A DNA stretch of 64,000 bases. It comes from Acinetobacter lwoffii (lineage in GTDB: Bacteria; Pseudomonadota; Gammaproteobacteria; Pseudomonadales; Moraxellaceae). Location of the stretch: positions 42,068 through 106,067 of the forward strand of contig NZ_DCLL01000014.1 in NCBI RefSeq assembly GCF_002321025.1, given 5' to 3'. A program made the translations under genes and the position numbers. The notes under the pieces were generated by a model, which was not told where the DNA came from, searched no databases, and saw only the letters and a list, made by a program, of their open reading frames with translations. Positions 54,614 through 62,879 of this stretch are shown here, in pieces. Within the stretch, counting starts at the first letter, position 1, and the number at the start of each line of letters is the position of its first letter.

Positions 54614-56299
54614 ATGCTGAAGCTGTTTTCCCATTCGTCTTTTTTTAGTCAGCGACCTAAAAAGTCGATTAGTCTTTCAGGCTTCAACATGTTACTGGCT
54701 ATTTGGCTGGGATTGATCCTAAACTTTGCTTTCTATCAGAAAATTCAAGAATTTACGCCTTATACCAATCTGAAAGCAGGCCTGTTACTGGTCGCCACGG
54801 CACTGATCATTATTGCGTTTTACAATCTGGTATTACAGTGGTTGAACTGGAAATGGAATGCCAAAATACTGGCCAGTGTCCTGATCATTCTCGGTGGTTT
54901 TAGTGCTTATTTTGTTAATAGTCTGGGGGTCGTTATTACGCCAGACCAGATCCAGAATATGCTGCAAACCGATGCCCGTGAAGTTCGAGATCTCTGGTCA
55001 ATGCGACTGTTCATCTGGACACTGGTGTTTGTGATTTTTCCTCTCTGCGTCATCTGGATGCTTAAAATTCAGCCTGCATCGCTAGGGCGTCAAATCTTAC
55101 AAAAAGGCTTGAGCAGTGTAGTCTCACTCGGACTGATTCTAGGTTTATTGTTCTGTTTCTATGTCGATTATGCAGCCATCTTCCGCGAGCACCGCGACCT
55201 GAAGGGTATGCTTTCTCCACAAAACAGCATCGCGTCTACTTTGTCTTATTATAAAAAGAAAGCACCTAAGGCGAATTTACCTTTAATTACTTATGGCGAA
55301 GATGCTCATCTGCTACAGCAGGCCCAAATGCAGGAACATCCCAAATTGATGGTGCTGGTTGTGGGAGAAACTGCACGTGCCGAGAGTTTCGCTTTAAATG
55401 GCTATGCGCGCAATACCAATCCTGAACTGAGCAAGTTAGCGGTGATTAATTTCAATCAGGTCAGCTCCTGTGGAACTGCAACAGCCGTTTCAGTCCCTTG
55501 TATGTTTTCGGGCATGTCACGTGAAACCTATGATGAACAGCTCGCCAGCCACCGCGAAGGTTTGCTGGATATTGCTCAGCGGGCCGGTTATCAGGTGACC
55601 TGGATTGATAATAACTCAGGCTGTAAAGGTGCCTGTGACCGGGTACAAAAGTACCAGATTCCGGCACAATTGAAACAGAAGTGGTGTGATGCTGGTGGTG
55701 AATGTTTTGATGAAATCCTGGTGGATAGCCTGAAAGATTATCTGGCGCATCTGGATAAAAACAATCCGAAACCGCAGTTAATTGTACTGCATCAGATGGG
55801 TAGTCATGGCCCCGCATATTTCAAGCGTTCCAAAGCGCCATATCAGCCATTTCAACCGACCTGTAATAGCAATGCCATTCAGGGCTGCAGTACAGAAGAA
55901 TTAAAGAAGAGCTATGATAATTCGATTGTATATACAGACCATGTTCTGGCTCAAATCATTGAAACTTTAAAGCAGCAGAAACAGTATCAGACCGGTTTCT
56001 GGTACCTGTCTGATCATGGGGAATCTACCGGAGAGCATGGTTTATACCTGCATGGTGCACCTTATAGTATGGCGCCGACCCAGCAAACCCATGTCCCGAT
56101 GCTGATGTGGTTCTCCGATGCCTGGAAGCAGCAGAATACTCATCAGGTCAGCTGTCTCAAAGGACAGACCGAACAGGCACGCAGTCACGACCATCTTTTC
56201 CCCAGCTTATTAAGTTTACTGGATATAAAAACGCAAGTGACTGAAGCTAAAAATGATATGCTTGCACAATGCTCACCATCATTAAAAAACAGAGCTTGA
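54614..56299 (+). CDS. eptA: Lipid A phosphoethanolamine transferase
   Basis: The 561 residues comprise five N-terminal membrane spans and a periplasmic alkaline-phosphatase-like domain. Zinc and catalytic residues are in place: Glu252 (VVGETARAES), nucleophile Thr288 (CGTATAVSVPCMFSG) and Asp467-His468 (LSDHGESTGEHG). It moves phosphoethanolamine from phosphatidylethanolamine to lipid A, releasing diacylglycerol and lowering negative charge, which gives polymyxin resistance. It is called pmrC in Acinetobacter. pmrA begins 2 bases after its stop and a PmrA box lies upstream. Same family as MCR enzymes. Confidence 0.95.
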   Translation: MLKLFSHSSFFSQRPKKSISLSGFNMLLAIWLGLILNFAFYQKIQEFTPYTNLKAGLLLVATALIIIAFYNLVLQWLNWKWNAKILASVLIILGGFSAYFVNSLGVVITPDQIQNMLQTDAREVRDLWSMRLFIWTLVFVIFPLCVIWMLKIQPASLGRQILQKGLSSVVSLGLILGLLFCFYVDYAAIFREHRDLKGMLSPQNSIASTLSYYKKKAPKANLPLITYGEDAHLLQQAQMQEHPKLMVLVVGETARAESFALNGYARNTNPELSKLAVINFNQVSSCGTATAVSVPCMFSGMSRETYDEQLASHREGLLDIAQRAGYQVTWIDNNSGCKGACDRVQKYQIPAQLKQKWCDAGGECFDEILVDSLKDYLAHLDKNNPKPQLIVLHQMGSHGPAYFKRSKAPYQPFQPTCNSNAIQGCSTEELKKSYDNSIVYTDHVLAQIIETLKQQKQYQTGFWYLSDHGESTGEHGLYLHGAPYSMAPTQQTHVPMLMWFSDAWKQQNTHQVSCLKGQTEQARSHDHLFPSLLSLLDIKTQVTEAKNDMLAQCSPSLKNRA

Positions 56300-56300
56300 A

Positions 56301-56972
56301 ATGCATAAAATACTGATTATTGAAGACGACTTTATGATTGCCGAGTCGACTGAAACATTGCTTAAACTGCATCAGTTTGAGGTGTACTGGGTCAATAATG
56401 GGATTGAGGGTTTAAAACAGTTACAGCAGCAGGTCTACGATATTGTCCTGCTCGATTTAGGCTTGCCGATGATGGATGGCATGCTGGTGCTAAAGAATAT
56501 CCGGCAGAAGTTTCCAAATTTACCGGTACTGATTATCTCTGCCCGGGATCAATTACAAAACCGGGTAGATGGGCTGAATCAGGGAGCAGATGACTATTTA
56601 ATCAAGCCTTATGAGTTTGATGAACTGCTGGCCCGTATTCATGCCTTAATACGCCGTAGTGGTTTAAAAAATACAGGAGTAGATACGAATAAGAAGTTAG
56701 CACACAGCGGTTTGGAACTAGATCTGGAGCAGCATATCGCTCTGTTTAATGGACAGGATATAGAATTATCCAACCGGGAATGGTCCATCTTAATGGCCAT
56801 GTTAAATCATCCAAATAAAATTTTTTCCAAGAATGATCTGGAAGACAAGCTTTATGATTTTGATAGTGATGTCAGCAGTAATACGGTAGAAGTTTATATC
56901 CATCATCTGCGGGCAAAACTAGGAAAAGACTTCATCCGTACCATACGTGGGCTGGGATATCGCCTAGGATGA
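56301..56972 (+). CDS. pmrA: Response regulator PmrA (OmpR family)
   Basis: The 223 residues are a receiver domain with phospho-acceptor Asp52 (VLLDLGLPMMDG), acidic pocket Glu8-Asp9-Asp10 and Lys102, then an OmpR-type winged-helix DNA-binding domain with SSNTVEVYIHHLRAKLGKDF and TIRGLGYRLG. It binds the tandem TTAAG-type boxes seen before eptA, dgkA and the 59.6-kb operon. It overlaps pmrB by 4 bases (ATGA). Substitutions in this protein are a known route to colistin resistance; none can be called without a reference. Confidence 0.94.
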   Translation: MHKILIIEDDFMIAESTETLLKLHQFEVYWVNNGIEGLKQLQQQVYDIVLLDLGLPMMDGMLVLKNIRQKFPNLPVLIISARDQLQNRVDGLNQGADDYLIKPYEFDELLARIHALIRRSGLKNTGVDTNKKLAHSGLELDLEQHIALFNGQDIELSNREWSILMAMLNHPNKIFSKNDLEDKLYDFDSDVSSNTVEVYIHHLRAKLGKDFIRTIRGLGYRLG

Positions 56973-58297
56973 GCGCCATGCAAAAACGTTATTCCTTGCA
57001 AAAACGTCTGGTTATTTATATTTCATTATTTAGCCTGGTATTAGGTTGTGTGCTGATCTTTGCAGCATACCGGATTGCACTCGAAGAAATTAATGAAGTA
57101 CTGGATAAACAGATGCAAAGTCTGGCAGAGCGCATTGCAGAAAATCATCCGCAGCCCTTACAAAGCCAAATCGATCTAGCCAAACAATACAGTGAAGAAG
57201 ATTTATTTGTAGATATCTGGTCCTATACAGATACAGCCACTTCCTTGCATCCACAGGATGTTCTGGTGGCACCAGTCAAGAAAGCAGGTTTCTACAAACA
57301 TCAAACGCCGTATGGAACCTGGTTAACTTACATTATTCCTGCTAAGCAACTACAGATTCAGGTGAGCCAGCAGCAAAATGTCCGGCAGGAACTGGCTCTG
57401 GAGCTGGCAGCCAATATGTTTCTTCCTTATGTACTTTTTTTACCTTTTGCATTATTCGGTTTAGGCTGGATGATCCGGAAAAATTTTCAGCCCCTTAATG
57501 ATTTTAAAACTGAATTGGCCAGCCGCAAGGCACAAGACTTAAAGCCAATTGCAATGAAAGATTATCCCTTAGAGCTGGAACCGACCATTCAGGAAATGAA
57601 TTATCTGTTTGGCCGAATTTCTCTGGCCCAACAGGAACAACGTCAATTTGTAGCAGATTCTGCCCATGAATTACGCACGCCACTGACGGCTTTGAATTTA
57701 CAGGTACAAATTTTGCTACAGCAGTTTCCGCAGAGCGAGTCTATCCATAATTTGAGCCAAGGCATTTTGCGTATGCAGCATCTGGTCAACCAGTTATTAA
57801 GTCTGGCCAAACAGGATGTGACCGAAGGTTTAAGAGAACCTGTTCAATTGCTATCACTGAATCAAATGACAGTCACCTGTATCGAAGAACTAATTCAATT
57901 GGCGCTACAGAAAGACATTGATTTGGGCGTAGAACAGCAACAGGAACTGCAGATTCAGGGCCAGGCTTCAGCTTTGCACTCGATTATTTATAATTTAATT
58001 GATAATGCAATTAAATACAGTCCGAAGGATGGCGTGATTAATGTATCTATTTTCCAGCAAGGTCGGCAGGCGGTTTTACAAATTGAAGACAGTGGGGCAG
58101 GGATAGATCCTGCTCAATTCAATCAGATCCGGCAACGCTTCTACCGGATACATAACCATGCAGAAATTGGCAGCGGTTTGGGTTTATCCATTGTAGATAA
58201 AGCCACCGAGCGCTTGGGTGGAACACTAGAATTTTCGCGAAGTACCAATCTGAGTGGCCTTTGTGTACAGGTCAAGCTTCCTTTAATCGAAGCCTAA
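56969..58297 (+). CDS. pmrB: Sensor histidine kinase PmrB
   Basis: The 442 residues comprise membrane span 1 (about 14-34), a periplasmic sensor of about 110 residues, span 2 (about 148-168), a linker, the dimerisation domain with phospho-acceptor His233 (FVADSAHELRTPLTALN), and an ATPase domain with N box NLIDNAIKYS, DSGAGID and GSGLGLSIV. It responds in relatives to low pH, iron, aluminium or cationic peptides and phosphorylates PmrA. Translation is coupled to pmrA by the ATGA overlap. A hairpin with T run overlaps its end. Confidence 0.93.
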   Translation: MSAMQKRYSLQKRLVIYISLFSLVLGCVLIFAAYRIALEEINEVLDKQMQSLAERIAENHPQPLQSQIDLAKQYSEEDLFVDIWSYTDTATSLHPQDVLVAPVKKAGFYKHQTPYGTWLTYIIPAKQLQIQVSQQQNVRQELALELAANMFLPYVLFLPFALFGLGWMIRKNFQPLNDFKTELASRKAQDLKPIAMKDYPLELEPTIQEMNYLFGRISLAQQEQRQFVADSAHELRTPLTALNLQVQILLQQFPQSESIHNLSQGILRMQHLVNQLLSLAKQDVTEGLREPVQLLSLNQMTVTCIEELIQLALQKDIDLGVEQQQELQIQGQASALHSIIYNLIDNAIKYSPKDGVINVSIFQQGRQAVLQIEDSGAGIDPAQFNQIRQRFYRIHNHAEIGSGLGLSIVDKATERLGGTLEFSRSTNLSGLCVQVKLPLIEA

Positions 58298-58320
58298 GCG
58301 AATAAGCTTCTGGTTTTTTT
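58289..58320 (+). terminator. Terminator of eptA-pmrA-pmrB
   Basis: GAAGC / GCTTC with a 12-base loop, followed by TGG and seven T residues, overlapping the pmrB stop. The stem is short, so strength is uncertain. Confidence 0.55.
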
Positions 58321-58324
58321 GGAG

Positions 58325-59050
58325 TTAAGGTTGCCTGATACTAGAGAGTATAGGAGTGGTCTTTTCTATGGGTAGTTTATGGCTAAACAGCGTATAGCCA
58401 ATGACATTCATGCACCAGATAATCCAGCCAGTCCATAAATTATGACTCAGGAAATGTGCTCCGCGCATCATTTGTGCCCAGCCCATGGTCAACCCTAAAA
58501 TTACTGCAGCGATCAGAAGAAAATAAGCACGCTTGCGGTTAGAAATGCGATAAACAAAATAGCCGGCCATTAACGCAAAACCACTAGATGCATGCCCGCC
58601 AGGAAAACAGTGGCCTGCAGTGGCACTAAAATCCCACAAAATTCCGTTATGGGTAGGTATGGTCATATCCCAGGGACAGGCATGGACTGACTGGGATTTT
58701 AAAATTCCGATCGAGGCTGTGGTCAGTACTACCATGCTAAAAAAATAGCCAAACTCCCAGCGCCGTATATGCCAGTTTTGCCATTTCAGTGATGCCAGCC
58801 AGCCAACTAGTAAGGCAATATACACCAGAATCAGTATGTCTTTCACATAGCGATGATTGAGTTCTGCCAGTGCCCATTGTTGTCGAAGGGGAAATTGACC
58901 CTGATTATCGATAAAGGGATAGATGAGCTGTAAGTCCAGCACTCCTCCAATATCAAAGAAGTTGAGAAGAATCAAAAAACTGAAGATCAAAAGTAAGGTT
59001 TGGGTCAGTAAAAACCGGGAACGGTCAGTGATCATTTTTAAGTTGTCCAT
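58325..59050 (-). CDS. PAP2-family membrane lipid phosphatase
   Basis: From ATG at 59050 the protein has 241 residues and about six membrane spans (a TTG 15 bases upstream is possible). The PAP2 motifs are present in varied form: KSQSVHACPWD (motif 1, with Cys for Arg), CFPGGHASSGF (motif 2) and RGAHFLSHNLWTGW (motif 3). It dephosphorylates a lipid phosphate such as phosphatidate, undecaprenyl diphosphate or lipid A. The dgkA stop is 25 bases upstream on the same strand, so both probably share a PmrA-controlled transcript. PAP2 genes accompany mcr/eptA genes in Moraxellaceae, from what I recall. Confidence 0.85.
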   Translation of the reverse strand: MDNLKMITDRSRFLLTQTLLLIFSFLILLNFFDIGGVLDLQLIYPFIDNQGQFPLRQQWALAELNHRYVKDILILVYIALLVGWLASLKWQNWHIRRWEFGYFFSMVVLTTASIGILKSQSVHACPWDMTIPTHNGILWDFSATAGHCFPGGHASSGFALMAGYFVYRISNRKRAYFLLIAAVILGLTMGWAQMMRGAHFLSHNLWTGWIIWCMNVIGYTLFSHKLPIEKTTPILSSIRQP

Positions 59051-59074
59051 TTCAGGCAGTAGCAAGAGCAGAGG

Positions 59075-59461
59075 TCAAATCAAATGACCAGCCAAAATGA
59101 TGCCCCAGGTCATGGCAATTAAACTGAGTGCTACAAACTGAGCCGCACTGCCCATGTCCTTGGCATTTTTAGACAGTTCATGCCGTTCCATGGAAATACG
59201 GTCTACCACTGCTTCTATGGCTGAGTTAATCAGTTCAATGATCAACGCCAATAGGCACACGGCGACCATCAGTGCTTGCTCAACCCGGCTAACCGGCATC
59301 CAAAAGCTTAGAGGAATCAAAATAAGGTTGATCAGCAGAATTTGCCGGAAGGCAGCCTCATTTTGAAAGGCGGTTTTAAAACCAGCCAGGGAATAACGGG
59401 TCGCATTAAAAATACGCTGCGTTCCTGAGGTGCCTTTATAAGGTGAGCGGTAGGAAGACAT
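59075..59461 (-). CDS. dgkA: Diacylglycerol kinase
   Basis: This 128-residue, three-span enzyme carries the DgkA signature ELINSAIEAVVDRISMERHE (76-95) followed by LSKNAKDMGSAAQF, holding the catalytic and metal glutamates. It phosphorylates diacylglycerol to phosphatidate with ATP. EptA releases diacylglycerol when it transfers phosphoethanolamine, so DgkA recycles this by-product. A PmrA box on the minus strand lies 48 bases before the ATG, placing dgkA-pap2 in the same regulon as eptA. Confidence 0.94.
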   Translation of the reverse strand: MSSYRSPYKGTSGTQRIFNATRYSLAGFKTAFQNEAAFRQILLINLILIPLSFWMPVSRVEQALMVAVCLLALIIELINSAIEAVVDRISMERHELSKNAKDMGSAAQFVALSLIAMTWGIILAGHLI

Positions 59462-59508
59462 AGAACAGTTTCAGTTAACAAGAGATAGGATTAACTTAAA
59501 TTTTCAAT

Positions 59509-59525
59509 CTTAAAATGCTCTTAAA
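59509..59525 (-). promoter_or_regulatory. PmrA box upstream of dgkA-pap2
   Basis: On the minus strand TTTAAG-AGCAT-TTTAAG, both half-sites perfect. TAAGTT, a -10-like hexamer, starts 10 bases downstream, the same spacing as at eptA and at the 59.6-kb operon. Confidence 0.8.
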
Positions 59526-59583
59526 AAAACCGGCCGTTCTCTGGATTTTTTATACACACAGCTTTTACATTCTTTTGCACAAA

Positions 59584-59600
59584 ATTAAGATTTTTTTAAG
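59584..59600 (+). promoter_or_regulatory. PmrA box upstream of the four-gene operon
   Basis: ATTAAG-ATTTT-TTTAAG, with one mismatch (A for Y) in the first half-site. TATCTT, a good -10 hexamer, begins 10 bases downstream. It is divergent from the dgkA box 59 bases away. Confidence 0.75.
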
Positions 59601-59648
59601 TTTGGGCTTCTATCTTGAGTAGCAAGTTAATTTCGTGGTGTGAGCCAA

Positions 59649-60383
59649 ATGATCAAGTTCAGTTTTGATCCTTATTTATCTAGTCAGATTCACTCTCTAA
59701 ATACATATTTCAAGCAGCCTGAATATAAAAAACAAACCCATCACAATAAATTTTTAGTACAAGTACCTCCGGCGTATCCGGTAATTTCAGCACAGGATCA
59801 ATCGCTACATTTGACGGTCAAAACTGTAGAACAAAGCGAGACACCTGAACGCCGTAGCCTGGAAAATTTTATTCAGGAAAAATATCAGCAAGTCCATCAG
59901 GCCACTGTATCGAGCTTCTCTTCGACCCTGTTTGCCGGTTATCACGGAGCCGAGATGCAGGTGGTGATTGGTATGCAGCATTTAAATCAATTTAATGCCT
60001 TTCTGGAACAGTATCTCGATGAACCCGTTGAAAACATATTAAGCAAACTGAGCCAGACCAGGGTCAGCCGAGACAAAGTAGTAGAAATTGGCAATCTGGC
60101 AGCACTAGATATGGACAAAGCCAAACTGATGGTGGCCTTTCTGGTTTTTCATCTCTCGCAGCAACACATCGAATGGGCAGTATGTACCGGGACAGCCGCT
60201 GTGCGTTATGTGCTGCAACAAATGGGATTACATTTTCATGTGCTTGAAAAGGCTGACCCGCAAGTCCTTGGAGAGGCACAGCACCTGTGGGGCAGCTATT
60301 ACCAGCAGAAACCTTATGTCCTGGCGATTGATGTGGCAGAAGCCCTACAAGTCGCTCGTCAACTTTATCAATTTAGTCATTAA
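59649..60383 (+). CDS. Thermostable-hemolysin-family protein (GNAT-like fold)
   Basis: The ATG at 59649 gives 244 residues; a GTG nine bases upstream is the alternative. SSFSSTLFAGYHGAEMQVVI and VVEIGNLAALDMDKAKLMVA, then WAVCTGTAAVRYVLQQMGL, mark the family named after Vibrio delta-VPH. It has no signal peptide and looks like an acyltransferase-fold enzyme similar to N-acyl amino acid or acyl-homoserine lactone synthases, not a secreted pore. The next gene starts 36 bases later. It is the first gene of an operon with a PmrA box. The reaction is unknown. Confidence 0.75.
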   Translation: MIKFSFDPYLSSQIHSLNTYFKQPEYKKQTHHNKFLVQVPPAYPVISAQDQSLHLTVKTVEQSETPERRSLENFIQEKYQQVHQATVSSFSSTLFAGYHGAEMQVVIGMQHLNQFNAFLEQYLDEPVENILSKLSQTRVSRDKVVEIGNLAALDMDKAKLMVAFLVFHLSQQHIEWAVCTGTAAVRYVLQQMGLHFHVLEKADPQVLGEAQHLWGSYYQQKPYVLAIDVAEALQVARQLYQFSH

Positions 60384-60418
60384 AGCATTTTGCTTGTTTA
60401 CCGAGGCACAGAATTTAA

Positions 60419-61939
60419 ATGATGACTGCTTTATTTGAACGTATCAGCCTACAAGCACACCAGTATCCGCAGCGAGAAGCTGTGGTTACCGCACAGGCAA
60501 CACTGAGCTATGCGGAACTACAACGGCGGATAGAATTATTGAGTGCCAGTTTCATGCAGCTTAATCTGCGACGTCTGACCTTATGGGGCGTGAACAGCAT
60601 CGACTGGATTGTGGTCGATCTTGCCGCACAAAAAGCCGGCATGACTGTAATACCTGTTCCTCTATTTTTTACTGTAGCCCAAGTACGGCATCTGCTTTCC
60701 GACAGCCAAACAGAGCTGCTCTGTATTCTGGATGAATCTTTCTGTGCACCAGAATGGCTGTTAAATCTGGCTCAAGACATGAGTAGAGATGAGATTTTTA
60801 TTGCTGGCCAGCTACATGCGCGCTTTTTTCAGCTAGAGCAGGCAGTACAGCATTCACCTCCTTTACAAACCCAGCAGCCGGCAAAAATCACTTATACCTC
60901 AGGCAGTACCGGAACACCGAAAGGCGTGTGTCTAGCAGAAGATACTATAGAATCAATTACGCATTCACTCAGTCAGGCACTGGCCAGCAGTCAGCTTGGA
61001 CGGCATTTGTGCCTGATTCCATTTGCCACCTTGCTGGAAAATATTGCCGGCATTTATGTCGCACTGAGCATGGGACGCGCCGTAATTGTTGGCGAGGTGA
61101 GCCAGTTCGGTCTGGTATCTAACCATACTTTTGATACACAGCGGTTTGTAAATGCAGTGCAGAGCTATCAAATCGAAAGTGTGATTTTATTACCGCAGAT
61201 GCTGAAAGCGATTGTGGAATATAGCGCTGAACACGGTGCTGCAGGGTTCAAGACGCTGAAATTTATTGCGGTCGGTGGAGGGAAAGTCTCTGCTGATTTA
61301 CTCAAACAGTGTCAGCAACTTAACCTTCCGGTTTATGAGGGGTATGGCCTGTCCGAGTGTACCTCGGTAGTCAGCCTGAATCTGCCGGATGCACGCCGCA
61401 TTGGCAGTGTGGGCCGGATTTTATCGCATGTCGAAGTTGAGATTGCAGCCAACAGCGAAGTAGTAGTGAAGGGTAATGCCATGCTGGGTTATGTCAATGA
61501 CATGACTGCGACACCGTATATTCATACGGGTGATGCCGGATATTTTGATGAGGATGGCTATTTGTACATTACCGGACGCATCAAGCAGATGATTATCAGC
61601 AGTTTTGGACGCAATATTTCTCCGGAATGGGTCGAATCCAACAGTCTGGCCGAGCCGGAAATCCAGCAGATTGCCATTTTTGGCGAAGCCCAGCCACATC
61701 TGTCGGCCGTGATTTATGCCCCGGATGATACGCCAGACCAGCAACTGGCAGTAGCGCTTCAGCGGGCCAACAGCCGGATGCCGGACTATGCTCAGATCAA
61801 ACACTGGTGCCGTGCTTCCGAGGCATTTTCTTTAGACAACCAGATGTTGACCGACAACGGCAAACTACGCAGACAGCAGATTCAGCAAAAGTTTCAGGCT
61901 GAACTGATGCCGGACGAGTCCCAACTTATTTTTGCATAA
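60419..61939 (+). CDS. AMP-forming acyl/long-chain acid ligase of the PmrA-linked operon
   Basis: The 506 residues contain the adenylate-forming motifs TYTSGSTGTPKG (158-169), VYEGYGLSECTSVVS, HTGDAGYFDEDGYLYITGR and a C-terminal Lys in TDNGKLRRQQ. SSFGRNISPEWVE is of the long-chain acyl ligase type. It activates a carboxylic acid, probably to a CoA or carrier thioester, for the acyltransferase-like protein upstream. No carrier-protein gene is seen. It has no close sequence kinship with the other ligases in the window. Oxygenase gene follows after 38 bases. Confidence 0.85.
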   Translation: MMTALFERISLQAHQYPQREAVVTAQATLSYAELQRRIELLSASFMQLNLRRLTLWGVNSIDWIVVDLAAQKAGMTVIPVPLFFTVAQVRHLLSDSQTELLCILDESFCAPEWLLNLAQDMSRDEIFIAGQLHARFFQLEQAVQHSPPLQTQQPAKITYTSGSTGTPKGVCLAEDTIESITHSLSQALASSQLGRHLCLIPFATLLENIAGIYVALSMGRAVIVGEVSQFGLVSNHTFDTQRFVNAVQSYQIESVILLPQMLKAIVEYSAEHGAAGFKTLKFIAVGGGKVSADLLKQCQQLNLPVYEGYGLSECTSVVSLNLPDARRIGSVGRILSHVEVEIAANSEVVVKGNAMLGYVNDMTATPYIHTGDAGYFDEDGYLYITGRIKQMIISSFGRNISPEWVESNSLAEPEIQQIAIFGEAQPHLSAVIYAPDDTPDQQLAVALQRANSRMPDYAQIKHWCRASEAFSLDNQMLTDNGKLRRQQIQQKFQAELMPDESQLIFA

Positions 61940-61977
61940 TTCGCAGACCCATAGATCTGTCGAATGAGGGAGAACAC

Positions 61978-62829
61978 ATGAATATTGCACAGCAAGCTTT
62001 GCACACCACCCCTAAACAGATTAAAACGCAATTGGTAGAGCAGGGCTGGATCTTGTTAAGACGTGAACACTATGACGTGACCTCGTTTAGTGAACTCATG
62101 AATAGGCTATGCCAGCGGCTGACTTATGATCCTGCACGCGAAAACATCACTCGCCAGTCCCAGAAAGTTGATGCAGGTAGCCAGGCCATGGGACTGCATA
62201 TTGAAAATGGCACGACACCTTTACCGCCCGATATCATCGCCTTTTTCAGTGAGAAAAGTGCTTCTCGCGGTTCGCAGACTACCTTATGTGATGGACATGC
62301 AGTCTGGAAAAATATGTCAGATGCTCTCAAGCAGAAATTTGTCGAACCGATGACCATTAGCCGTTATTTACCCAAACCGATCTGGCAGAGGTATGTGGCC
62401 ACTGCCTTGAATATTGAAAATGCAGAGCAGGTTGGACAACAGGAGCTACAGCGGTTTATCCAGATGATACCCTGCCAGCGGATCAGTCCCGCACATGATG
62501 GGGGAGTGCACTACCATTTAAATATGCCGATGGTCCGCCATGACAATCTCAAGGGTGTTCCAGCCTTTGCCAATACCTTACTCGGGCCTTCTTACAATTA
62601 TGAAAAACCCCGTTTTCATTTTGCTGATGGTTCAGAGATCAGTTCAGACTTACTCGCAGAACTGGCAGAGCGTTGTGAAGCCCGGACCTCAGAAATTGAC
62701 TGGCAGGATGGTGATCTGGTGATTATCGACAACAAACGCTTTATGCATGGCCGACGTGAAATCTTGGTGCCACTTGAACAGCGTAAACTGTACATCTGTA
62801 TGGGACTGGGCCTGAATCCTGACGTTTAA
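61978..62829 (+). CDS. Fe(II)/2-oxoglutarate oxygenase, TauD/clavaminate-synthase-like
   Basis: The 283 residues have the facial triad His74-x-Glu76 (MGLHIENGTTPLPPD) and distal His257 in IIDNKRFMHGRRE, with the following Arg pair for 2-oxoglutarate. HxE in place of HxD is the variant of clavaminate-synthase and amino-acid hydroxylase relatives. SEKSASRGSQTTLCDGHAVW is the usual lid region. It likely hydroxylates or desaturates an amino acid or acyl product made by its operon partners. GAGGGAG precedes the ATG, with 50 bases to the SDR gene. Confidence 0.83.
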   Translation: MNIAQQALHTTPKQIKTQLVEQGWILLRREHYDVTSFSELMNRLCQRLTYDPARENITRQSQKVDAGSQAMGLHIENGTTPLPPDIIAFFSEKSASRGSQTTLCDGHAVWKNMSDALKQKFVEPMTISRYLPKPIWQRYVATALNIENAEQVGQQELQRFIQMIPCQRISPAHDGGVHYHLNMPMVRHDNLKGVPAFANTLLGPSYNYEKPRFHFADGSEISSDLLAELAERCEARTSEIDWQDGDLVIIDNKRFMHGRREILVPLEQRKLYICMGLGLNPDV

Positions 62830-62879
62830 GCAAAGCAGAAAAAGACATCTAAAAAATTCAACGATAAGAGAAGTGATCT

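Noticed and set aside
59649..60383. Secreted hemolysin toxin
   Set aside because: There is no signal peptide or export gene. The sequence pattern fits an intracellular GNAT-like enzyme, and the name is historical.
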